Shown: positions 8,139-15,920 of the stretch, in pieces
How positions within the stretch are numbered: the stretch's first letter is position 1
Layout: each line of letters starts with the position of its first letter
Assembly (NCBI GenBank): GCA_965277495.1
Contig: OZ255824.1
Coordinates: forward strand, 1,860,001 to 1,924,000
Length of the DNA stretch: 64,000 nt
Reading direction: 5' to 3'
Origin: CAHJXG01 sp965277495
GTDB lineage: Bacteria; Pseudomonadota; Alphaproteobacteria; Acetobacterales; Acetobacteraceae
The notes under the pieces: model-generated
What the model saw: the letters and a program-made list of their open reading frames with translations, nothing else
Told to the model about the DNA's origin: nothing
Database searches by the model: none
Translations under genes and position numbers: made by a program

Positions 8139-9755
8139 TCGATATTAACCGTAGGCGCCGGCCAGCAATACGCCCGCATTAGCGACGCCGTCGCCGCCTC
8201 GCATGACGGCGACACGCTGCGGGTGCAGGCCGGCACGTATGTCAACGACTTCGCCACCATCAACACCAAGATCACCATCGAGGGCGTGGGCGGCATGGCG
8301 CACCTGCTCGCGGCCGTGGCGCCGCCGGACGGCAAGGCCATCCTGACCACGAACACCGACGTCACGCTCGACCACCTCGAGTTCTCCGGCGCGCAGGTTG
8401 CGGACATGAATGGCGCCGGCGTCCGCTACCAGGGCGGCAGCCTGACCGTCACCAACAGCTATTTCCACGACAACCAGGACGGGCTGCTCGGCAGTGCTGT
8501 CCCGGGCGGCACGATCACCATCCGCAACAGCGAGTTCGCCCATAACGGCGCGGGCGACGGCTATAGCCACAACATCTATGTCGGCGACATCGCCAGCCTG
8601 CTGATCGACAACAGCTATTTCCACGACGCCGTGGTCGGCCATGAGATAAAAAGCCGGGCCGAGCAGACGGCCATCACCAACAGCCGAATCCAGGATGGGC
8701 CGGCCGGCACCGCCAGCTACAGCATCGACCTGCCCAATGGCGGCGCGGCGCTGATCCAGGGCAACGTGATCCAGCAAGGCCCCGCCTCGCGTAACCCGGC
8801 CATCATCGCTTTCGGCGAGGAGGGCGGCCTGCACGCCAACACGGCGCTTCGCGTCACCGGCAACACGATCCTGAACGACCTCGCCTCCCCTTCGGTCTCG
8901 GCGGTTTGGAATCCGGCCAATGCAGCGGCAAGCCTGACCGGCAACACGGTATATGGGCTGTCATCGAGCCAGCTCGCCAACGGCCCGGCAACCTTGTCCG
9001 GGAATACCATTCTCGCCGCGGAACCAGCGCTGGTGACTACATCCCCCTGGGCGCCGGCGCCGGGCCTGGTGATAAACATCGCCGAGGACGCATGGCAGGG
9101 CGACGCGCAGTTCACCATCAGCGTCGACGGCCAGCAGGTGGGCGGCGTGCATACGGCGTCGGCCTCGCACGCCGCCGGGCAATCGCAGGCGGTCGCGGTC
9201 GACACGACGCTCGCCGCCGGGGCGCACCGGGTCGGGGTCAGCTTCATCAACGACGCCTGGGGCGGGACGCCCGGCACCGACCGCAACCTGTATGTGACCG
9301 GGGCCAGCTTTGGCGGCCAGGCCATCGCCGGGAGTGCGGCGACACTGCTTTCGAACGGCACGGCGTCCTTCGGCTTTGCGGCAGGCGGCGCGGCCTCGTT
9401 GCCTGCAAGCACGCTCACGCTGAACATGGCCCAGGACGCATGGCAGGGCGACGCGCAGTTCACGGTCGCGGTCGACGGCAACCAGATGGGTGGCGTCTAC
9501 ACCGCCAGCGCCCCGCACGCGGCCGGGCAGTCGCAGGCGTTCACGATCCCTGGCATCGTGGAAGTCATGCAGCCGCATGACATCGCGGTTTCCTTCATCA
9601 ACGACGCCTGGGGCGGGACGCCCGGCACCGACCGCAACCTGTATGTCACCTCGATGCAGTTCGACGGGCGAAGCGTCGCGGGCGGCACGGCGGCGCTGTA
9701 TTCGAACGGCACGCAGCACTTCACGGCATTGGCGCCGTCCGGCTGGACGGGCTGA
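8136..9755 (+). CDS. Right-handed beta-helix protein with two C-terminal CBM60-like modules
   Basis: A 539-residue protein. Residues 1-300 form a parallel beta-helix with repeated short strands and Asn/Gly turns (NSYFHDNQDGLLG, NSEFAHNG, NSYFHDAVVG), as in pectate-lyase-like and polysaccharide-binding proteins. Two copies of a roughly 90-residue module follow (about 312-400 and 427-520). Each has DAWQGDAQFT, SFINDAWGGTPGTDRNLYV and YSNGT/LSNGT segments typical of calcium-dependent CBM60-type domains. There is no Sec signal, so export, if any, may be by type I secretion or lysis. The start codon sits in a 13-bp inverted repeat and no clear ribosome site is visible. It probably binds or modifies surface polysaccharide. 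Confidence 0.85.
   Translation: MSILTVGAGQQYARISDAVAASHDGDTLRVQAGTYVNDFATINTKITIEGVGGMAHLLAAVAPPDGKAILTTNTDVTLDHLEFSGAQVADMNGAGVRYQGGSLTVTNSYFHDNQDGLLGSAVPGGTITIRNSEFAHNGAGDGYSHNIYVGDIASLLIDNSYFHDAVVGHEIKSRAEQTAITNSRIQDGPAGTASYSIDLPNGGAALIQGNVIQQGPASRNPAIIAFGEEGGLHANTALRVTGNTILNDLASPSVSAVWNPANAAASLTGNTVYGLSSSQLANGPATLSGNTILAAEPALVTTSPWAPAPGLVINIAEDAWQGDAQFTISVDGQQVGGVHTASASHAAGQSQAVAVDTTLAAGAHRVGVSFINDAWGGTPGTDRNLYVTGASFGGQAIAGSAATLLSNGTASFGFAAGGAASLPASTLTLNMAQDAWQGDAQFTVAVDGNQMGGVYTASAPHAAGQSQAFTIPGIVEVMQPHDIAVSFINDAWGGTPGTDRNLYVTSMQFDGRSVAGGTAALYSNGTQHFTALAPSGWTG
9243..9646 (+). repeat. Internal tandem module duplication (53-bp exact repeat)
   Basis: Bases 9243-9295 and 9594-9646 are identical over 53 bp, and 9085-9115 and 9433-9463 are identical over 31 bp. 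Both pairs are spaced by a multiple of three (351 and 348 bases), marking duplication of the CBM60-like module inside the gene. Confidence 0.9.
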
Positions 9756-9947
9756 GGCATAACGCTGCGAGTTTGGCAAGGGTCCAATTACGGTTCACCG
9801 CTTATAGCTTCATGAGGCTATATAGTCCTACCAAACTCCGCCCGGCTTGACTTTGCAGGCGTTCCCGCCTTTTCACCAGACCTGGCGCCGGCGCCTTTAC
9901 AAGACTCTCCTAGGTGCGGAATTAATCGGGAGGAGAGGGAATATCAG

Positions 9948-11279
9948 ATGACGAAATCTTATGAGGACCAGCTTCAAGAGCAGATCGATCAGTATCGCGA
10001 CACGGAGAACATGCATGATCTGCCTGCCGCATTCCATCTCTGGAGTTCCGCCTACGTTTTGCCCGGCCTGTCCAAGGTCTTCGGCGTAACCGATTTCAAC
10101 CACTTCTATGCGGAAGCCTTTATCACCGCAGCAAAGCCCAATCCAAACACACCCGTCTTCCTCAGCTTGGGTTGCGGCGACGGCGCCATGGAAATCGGCA
10201 TTGCACGTACCTTGCTGGAGCGGGGCGCCAAACAGTTCCGCTTCGTCTGCTGCGATCTTTCGGACATCCTGCTATCCCGCTTTCGTGCAGCGCTGCCCCC
10301 GGAACTGACCGGCCATTTTGAGCTGCAGGCAGGCGACCTGAATGCCAAGGCTTTCGATACGCGGTTCGATGCGATCATGGCGAACCACAGCCTGCATCAC
10401 ATGATTGACTTGGAGGGCATTTTCCACGCTGCATTCGACAATCTGACCGACGACGGCATTTTCGTGACCAGCGATATGATCGGCCGCAACGGCCATATGC
10501 GATGGCCTGAAGCTCGGTTGTTCGTAGATTTTTTCTGGCCGTTCATGAGCGAGCGGCAGCGCAGCAATGTCCTGCTTCACCGCGTGGACCTTCAATTCAC
10601 CGACCACGACTGTTCCACTGAAGGTTTCGAGGGCATCCGCTCGCAAGATGTACTGCCGGCAATCCTGGCGCAGGGCTTTCACCCGTGGAAGTTCCTAGGT
10701 TTCGGGGGCATGATCGACGTTTTCATCGACCGCTGCTTCGGCCCAAACTTCGATACGGAGAACGAAGACGACGCCTTCCTTCTCAGGCGCATGGCTTTCC
10801 TCAATGACGTCCTCCTAGATGCGGGACTGATCAAGCCGACGCAGATGCTGGGCTATTTTGTCAAGCGCCCAACGGAAGCGGTCTATTTCCGCAGCCGCAC
10901 TGCACAATCGGCGGTCCGCCAGGCATCCTCAAACCCGGTTTGGCTGGCGGGCGCCCTTGAAGACTTCACCCGCAGTCCAACCGATGCGCACTTTTTCTAC
11001 AAATCGCGGTCACTTCCAATGCGTGGTCCGGAGCGGCTGGGTGGAAATGCCGGCCCCGACTTGGACAAAGCCCGTGCGGATGCTGTCAGTGCCCGCGCAG
11101 CCCTCGACGAGATGGTTGCGGCCCTACGGCATTCGCAGCACGAGGCAACCGCCGCGCAGGCGCGGGTCGCACAGCAGGCCGTGCGGATTCAGGGATTGGA
11201 GACTTCCACGTCCTGGCAGGTCACGGCGCCATTGCGGATGATGGCGCGGAAGCTTCGCCACCAGCGCAACCTTCGCTGA
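9948..11279 (+). CDS. Class I SAM-dependent methyltransferase with C-terminal coiled coil
   Basis: A 443-residue protein. The SAM-binding glycine loop LGCGDGAMEIG lies near residue 73. Later motifs follow in order: FVCCDLSD (acidic end of strand 2), DAIMANHSLHHM (motif II/post-II, near 145) and DDGIFVTSDMIGRNG. Residues 370-420 are Ala/Arg/Glu-rich and likely a coiled coil. The protein ends with TSTSWQVTAPLRMMARKLR, a tail seen after coiled coils in large polysaccharide glycosyltransferases and shared in form with the two giant minus-strand genes downstream. It therefore probably modifies surface glycan. The ATG at 9948 has GGAGAGG upstream. Confidence 0.85.
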   Translation: MTKSYEDQLQEQIDQYRDTENMHDLPAAFHLWSSAYVLPGLSKVFGVTDFNHFYAEAFITAAKPNPNTPVFLSLGCGDGAMEIGIARTLLERGAKQFRFVCCDLSDILLSRFRAALPPELTGHFELQAGDLNAKAFDTRFDAIMANHSLHHMIDLEGIFHAAFDNLTDDGIFVTSDMIGRNGHMRWPEARLFVDFFWPFMSERQRSNVLLHRVDLQFTDHDCSTEGFEGIRSQDVLPAILAQGFHPWKFLGFGGMIDVFIDRCFGPNFDTENEDDAFLLRRMAFLNDVLLDAGLIKPTQMLGYFVKRPTEAVYFRSRTAQSAVRQASSNPVWLAGALEDFTRSPTDAHFFYKSRSLPMRGPERLGGNAGPDLDKARADAVSARAALDEMVAALRHSQHEATAAQARVAQQAVRIQGLETSTSWQVTAPLRMMARKLRHQRNLR

Positions 11280-11303
11280 TAAATCGCTGTTTCGATGCTG
11301 ACA

Positions 11304-11325
11304 GCACCGGACGTGCCGGGCTTTT
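11304..11325 (+). terminator. Possible intrinsic terminator after the methyltransferase
   Basis: GCACCGG and CCGGGC form a GC-rich stem with one mismatch around ACGTG, followed directly by CTTTTG. It lies 25 bases after the stop of the plus-strand methyltransferase, in the gap between convergent genes. The T-run is short, so it is weak. Confidence 0.35.
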
Positions 11326-11422
11326 GAGTATGATCAGTCGGTCGATTAACCAACGTCCAGCTTGGCGTGGACTGGTTCAGGTCGAATCGTAGGTTTACGC
11401 GCCGGTTTCCTCGCCGACAGCC

Positions 11423-14400
11423 CTATTTCTGCGCACAGAGCACAAATACGCCGGTCTGATCGGTAATATACCCATGTCTCTCCGACGCGATGAAACGCAT
11501 GTGCGCGGTTGTGAAACCCGCGGCCTTCGCGCGCCTGATGATATCCCAGCCCGGCGTCTCAAACACGAGCGAGCCGGCATCCTGGTCGACGGGATTGCCA
11601 TGGTACTCCGGCGCCTTGAGATGGGCGACCTCGCCATCCAGGATCACCGAGCGCAGGTCGCTGGTGTCCGTCGATGGAAAGAACGGGTGGGTGCCGACGT
11701 GCCACCCGCCAGGCTTGAGCACGCGCGCGATCTCGCGCAGCGCCGCGTCGAGGTCGGGCACATGCTCGAGCACCTCGTTCGTGGTCACGAGGTCGAAGCG
11801 GCCGGACGGCAGCGACAGCGCGGTCAGGTCCTCGTGCGGGATCGGATACAGCGCGCGCCGGGCGTCCACATCCGCCCCGTACTCGGCGCCAAGGAAGCGG
11901 GCGTAGCGGCCACGCAGGCGCAGCGCGAACGACGTCACTGCCTCCGTCGCGAAGATCTGCACATGGTGCGTCGAGCGTGCGCCAACTTTCTCGTCAATCA
12001 AGGCAAGCACCGCCCGCATGCGCGAGTTGAGGCCCCTTGCGATGAGCCCTTCCCGGAAATTCCGGCCGGCATGCTTGATCTCGGCGGGAAGGATGACCGT
12101 CCCCGTCAATGGTTCGACAAATCCGGCCGCGAGGATACGCCCGGCGATCTTGTCCACTTCGGCCGTATCGAAGACGGTCGGATTTGCGGCCCCCCACGCC
12201 TGCCATTCGGCAAGCGATGCGAACGCCTGGTCGATCTCGACCGTAGCGTCCGTAGTTTGCGGCAGCGCGGCGAGGCTCGCCGGGTCCAGCTTGCTCCCGC
12301 TGCAGGGCTGGATCGGCTGCTCCTGCGGCCGCGCCGCCTCCCCGGCCTCGAACGCCGACAGCACGGAACGCCGCATGGCCGCCCGCGAGAACCACCGCTG
12401 CGCGAACGCCATCTGCGCCGCCGATTGCGCCATCCACGCGGCGTCGTCGGTCAGCAGCCGCCGCAATGCAGCGACGATGCCGGTCACGTCGTCGCAAACC
12501 GGAACCACCTCGCCCAAGCCGGCGATCCCCTGCGCGCCGACCGCCGTCGTCACCAGCGGCAGCCCGCGGCTCAGCGACTCCACCACCTTGCCCTTCACGC
12601 CGGCGCCGAACCGCAGCGGCACCACCGAGACGCGGTGGCGGTCATACAGCGCGCCCAGCTCCTCGTCGGTCACGTAGCCCGTCACCTCCACATCCAGCCC
12701 GGCGAGAGCACGCACCGCCTTTGTGGGGTTGGAGCCGGCCAGGGTCACTTTCACCGGCCCGACCTCTGCCTCCAGTTGCGGAATCACCTCGTGCATCAGG
12801 AACATCGCCGCGTCGACATTGGGCGGATGCGCGAAGCCGGCGACGAACAGGATGCGATGGCCTGCTACCGGCGCAGTGCGCGGGGGAAACGCGTCGAAGC
12901 AGAACGGCACGATGCCGCGGGCCAGCGTGTTCGGCGCCATCGCGCGCACCACGGCGGCCTCTTCCTCGGACGGATAGATCACGACGTCGAAATGCCGCCA
13001 AACCCGCCGTTCCAGCCGCTCCATCGCCGTCGCGTCCTGCAGCAGCTTCGGGTTCGGGTCCAGGCTCGCCTGCCGGCGCATCCGGGCGAAGTGCAGGTCG
13101 ACGCCATACATGCTGAGCACCGCGTCGGTGTTGCGCATCAGATGCGGCAGCGCCTTGACCGCGACATCCGGGCGGATCACGAGCAAGTGGTCCAGTTCGC
13201 CGCCGTTCTCGCGCATCCAGGCGTCGAGGTCGCCGGGCCAGCGTTGGTCGACCACCTCGATCCCCCGGCGTTCCAGCGCGGTGGTGTAAACCGGGCTATA
13301 CAGCCGGTTCTCCGGCCAGAACTTCACCACCCACCCGGCGTCGAGCAGGCTGTCCATGATCCCCATCGCGCTGCGCGACCCGGCGTCGCGGTCCGGCTCG
13401 GGCGTGTAGTGGTCGATGACCAGGATCACCTTGCGGGTTCGGGCGCGGTCGCGGGCGCGGAGGACATGCTGGCCGTTGGGATAGTTCTCCCGCGCCAGCG
13501 TTGCGCCCCAGCGCTCCGCCATGCGGGCCTGGTTGTCAACCTGGTGCGCCTTCACGCCGGCCGCCAAATCAGTGCCGTGCGACATGCCTTCGTGGTGGAC
13601 CACCACGGAGCGCGGCTCATACAGCACGCGCAGCTTGCGGGCGCGTAGGCGGAAGGCCAGGTCCGCGTCCTCGTAATAGGCCGGGGCGAAATCGTCGTCG
13701 AAGCCGCCGACCGACTCGAACGCCGACCGCCGGATCATGATCGAGGCGCCCGAGCAATAGTCAGCCTCGCGGACATAGTTGTATTCCGGGCGCGAAGGGT
13801 CCTCGCCGCGACCGTAGTTCCAGCCGGACGCGTCGTCCCACACTATGCCGCCCGCCTCCTGCAGGCGTCCGTCGGGGAACAGCAGCTTGGACCCGGCCAT
13901 CGCCGCATCGGGCCTTGCGTCCAGCAGGTCGGCCAAGGCGTCAATCGCGCCGGGCTGTAATTCGGTGTCGTTGTTCAGCATGTAGAGATAGCGGCCCTTG
14001 GCGGCGCGGGCGGCCTGGTTGCAGCTACGCAGGAAACCCAGGTTGCCGGCGTTGCGGACCAACTGTATGCCGGCGACGCCGCGTAGCGCGCCCATGTCCT
14101 CGGGACCAGGATAAGCGTCGTCCACCACGATCACTTCGAGCGAACAGCGCGGCGCGTGGTCGGCGATAGATTTGAGGCAGGCCAGCGTGACGCCGAGCTG
14201 GCCGTAGGTCGAGATGATCACCGAGACGTCGGGCTGACGCGACGACGGGAAGCCTATGTCGTGCGGCCGCAGCGCCGGGAGTTCGGCGTGCGGCTCCGGC
14301 GGCGAAAGGTGCAGGGCGGCAGGCGGCAGCACCGGTACGGGATGCGGCTGCAATCGAACCGCGGGCTGCTTTTGCCGGACCGTGCGCCACATGCGGTAGC

Positions 14401-15850
14401 GCCGGTGGACTTGGAAAGTCCCGGTCCACCACGCCAGTTTCGCGCCGCGCCGCAGGCCGCGGGCCAGCAATGGAAAGCGCTTACCCACGCGCCGCAGCGG
14501 GCGGGTGGTGCGCCAAACCGAGCTCGCCTCGATCGCCGCAAGCCGTTGTTCGGCCAAATGCGCCTGCCGCTGCGCCTCGTAGTGGCCGGTCATCTCCTGG
14601 GCGAGGCGGTGCGTCGTCTCCGCCGTTTCGCGTTCGGCGCGCTCGGCACGCTCGGTGGCGCGGGCCGCTTGGCTTTGCAGCGCCAGGCCAAGGCGCCCAA
14701 GCTGCTCGATTTCCAGCTCCGCCGCCGCGGCGCGCTGCTCCGCAAGCTCCAGCCGCCGCTGCAACCGCGCCAATCGGATGGCGGCCAGCGCGCCGGCGTG
14801 CTGCAGCTCGGTGGCCGCAGCCTCGGACACGCGGCGCAGCTCCGCCGCCGCGGCAGCCGACGCCTGCTCCGCGGCCTCGGTGGCCTCCTTGGACGACAGC
14901 TGCAGTCCGGCGATCATCCGTGCCGCATTCGCCTCGCGCTCCGCCCCCTCCGCGGCACGCGCGACAGCCGCCACCACCTGCTGTTCGGCAGCGGCGGCAT
15001 GGCTTTCGGCGGCCTCGGCGCGCGCGATGGCGAGGGCCGTCGCCCCCTCGGCGGCCAACCGGGCCAACTCCGCTTCCCGTCGGACCCTCGGGTCGGTGTC
15101 GAGGTCGGCGCGGTAGATATACACGCTGTTCGGCAACGGCGGCAGGGCCGCATCCGACGCGAAGGCCAGGAGGTAAGGCGCACGGGACAGCCGCTCGCTG
15201 CCCTCGATCACCGTCTCGCTGCGCCGCTCGTACGACCGCACCGGCGCGTCCTCGCCGCCGCCGAGGATCACCGAGCCGATCAGCGCGCGTTGGCCGGCCA
15301 CGACGGACCGGGCAAAATGCCGCCCCAGCAGCGCCTTGAACTCGGATTGCGTGAGCTCCAGCACATGATAAGGATTGGGCGGCGCGCCGGCCGGGGAATA
15401 GGCGTCGCGGTCGGGGGTGCTGATAATCAGCAGCCCGCCGGGCCGCAGCACCCGGCGCAACTCCGCCACGAACACGTCCTGTTCGGCGAGGTGCTCCAGC
15501 GTTTCGAACGTCACGGCGACGTCGACGCTGGCGTCCGGCAACGGCAGCGCCCGCGCGTCGCCCAGCTCGAAGCGCAGGTTCGGCCGGTCGAACTCGGCGC
15601 GTGCGGCTTCGACGGCGCCCTCGTCGATCTCGACGCCGACCGCGGACCGGGCGACCTGGGCCAGCAGCGCGGTGCCGTAGCCCTCGCCGGCGGCGACATC
15701 CAGCACGTCGCGGCCCCGGCAGAACTCGCGGGCCAGCAGGTAGCGGTGGTAGTGCTCGATCTCTACCTGGCCGGAAACCGCAGCGGTCAGCCGCTCGCCG
15801 CTGAATGCCAGGGGCGCGACGGCGGCCTCTCGCCGGATCAACTCACCCAT
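11423..15850 (-). CDS. Four-module glycan enzyme: methyltransferase, coiled coil, GT2, GT4-like, methyltransferase
   Basis: A 1475-residue protein from the ATG at 15850, with GAAAGGCAG upstream; the frame is open 91 codons further but that part is Arg-rich non-coding translation. Modules in order: class I SAM methyltransferase (about 35-180; DVLDVAAGEGYGT at 48-60, LRRVLRPGG); a long Ala/Glu/Arg coiled coil (255-440) ending in SSVWRTTRPLRRVGKR; a family 2 glycosyltransferase (541-760; VSVIISTYG, VIVVDDAY, MLNNDTE as the DXD-like site, YYEDADLAFRLR); a GT4-type transferase (806-1165; HRILFVAGFAHPPN, VPLRFGAGVKGKVVESLSRGLPLV); and a second methyltransferase (about 1300-1475; TTNEVLEHVPD, ARVLKPGGW). 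The last lacks an obvious glycine loop. It probably builds and caps an extracellular polysaccharide at the cytoplasmic face. Confidence 0.9.
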   Translation of the reverse strand: MGELIRREAAVAPLAFSGERLTAAVSGQVEIEHYHRYLLAREFCRGRDVLDVAAGEGYGTALLAQVARSAVGVEIDEGAVEAARAEFDRPNLRFELGDARALPLPDASVDVAVTFETLEHLAEQDVFVAELRRVLRPGGLLIISTPDRDAYSPAGAPPNPYHVLELTQSEFKALLGRHFARSVVAGQRALIGSVILGGGEDAPVRSYERRSETVIEGSERLSRAPYLLAFASDAALPPLPNSVYIYRADLDTDPRVRREAELARLAAEGATALAIARAEAAESHAAAAEQQVVAAVARAAEGAEREANAARMIAGLQLSSKEATEAAEQASAAAAAELRRVSEAAATELQHAGALAAIRLARLQRRLELAEQRAAAAELEIEQLGRLGLALQSQAARATERAERAERETAETTHRLAQEMTGHYEAQRQAHLAEQRLAAIEASSVWRTTRPLRRVGKRFPLLARGLRRGAKLAWWTGTFQVHRRYRMWRTVRQKQPAVRLQPHPVPVLPPAALHLSPPEPHAELPALRPHDIGFPSSRQPDVSVIISTYGQLGVTLACLKSIADHAPRCSLEVIVVDDAYPGPEDMGALRGVAGIQLVRNAGNLGFLRSCNQAARAAKGRYLYMLNNDTELQPGAIDALADLLDARPDAAMAGSKLLFPDGRLQEAGGIVWDDASGWNYGRGEDPSRPEYNYVREADYCSGASIMIRRSAFESVGGFDDDFAPAYYEDADLAFRLRARKLRVLYEPRSVVVHHEGMSHGTDLAAGVKAHQVDNQARMAERWGATLARENYPNGQHVLRARDRARTRKVILVIDHYTPEPDRDAGSRSAMGIMDSLLDAGWVVKFWPENRLYSPVYTTALERRGIEVVDQRWPGDLDAWMRENGGELDHLLVIRPDVAVKALPHLMRNTDAVLSMYGVDLHFARMRRQASLDPNPKLLQDATAMERLERRVWRHFDVVIYPSEEEAAVVRAMAPNTLARGIVPFCFDAFPPRTAPVAGHRILFVAGFAHPPNVDAAMFLMHEVIPQLEAEVGPVKVTLAGSNPTKAVRALAGLDVEVTGYVTDEELGALYDRHRVSVVPLRFGAGVKGKVVESLSRGLPLVTTAVGAQGIAGLGEVVPVCDDVTGIVAALRRLLTDDAAWMAQSAAQMAFAQRWFSRAAMRRSVLSAFEAGEAARPQEQPIQPCSGSKLDPASLAALPQTTDATVEIDQAFASLAEWQAWGAANPTVFDTAEVDKIAGRILAAGFVEPLTGTVILPAEIKHAGRNFREGLIARGLNSRMRAVLALIDEKVGARSTHHVQIFATEAVTSFALRLRGRYARFLGAEYGADVDARRALYPIPHEDLTALSLPSGRFDLVTTNEVLEHVPDLDAALREIARVLKPGGWHVGTHPFFPSTDTSDLRSVILDGEVAHLKAPEYHGNPVDQDAGSLVFETPGWDIIRRAKAAGFTTAHMRFIASERHGYITDQTGVFVLCAQK

Positions 15851-15920
15851 GTCGTGCTCGCTGCCTTTCTGGTTGTGGCGTCGACCTAACCAATGAATGC
15901 GTTGGTCACAAGACGTCCCG

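Noticed and set aside
9803..9822. TATAGC...GCTATA hairpin after the beta-helix gene
   Set aside because: It is a short AT-rich stem without a T-run. It may be chance and does not qualify as a terminator.
11474..13648. 724-residue plus-strand open frame
   Set aside because: It is antisense to the GT4/GT2 modules of the 1475-residue enzyme; Arg/His-rich with no domain signature.
14156..15889. 577-residue plus-strand open frame
   Set aside because: It is the reverse reading of the methyltransferase and coiled coil of the large enzyme, with no family features.
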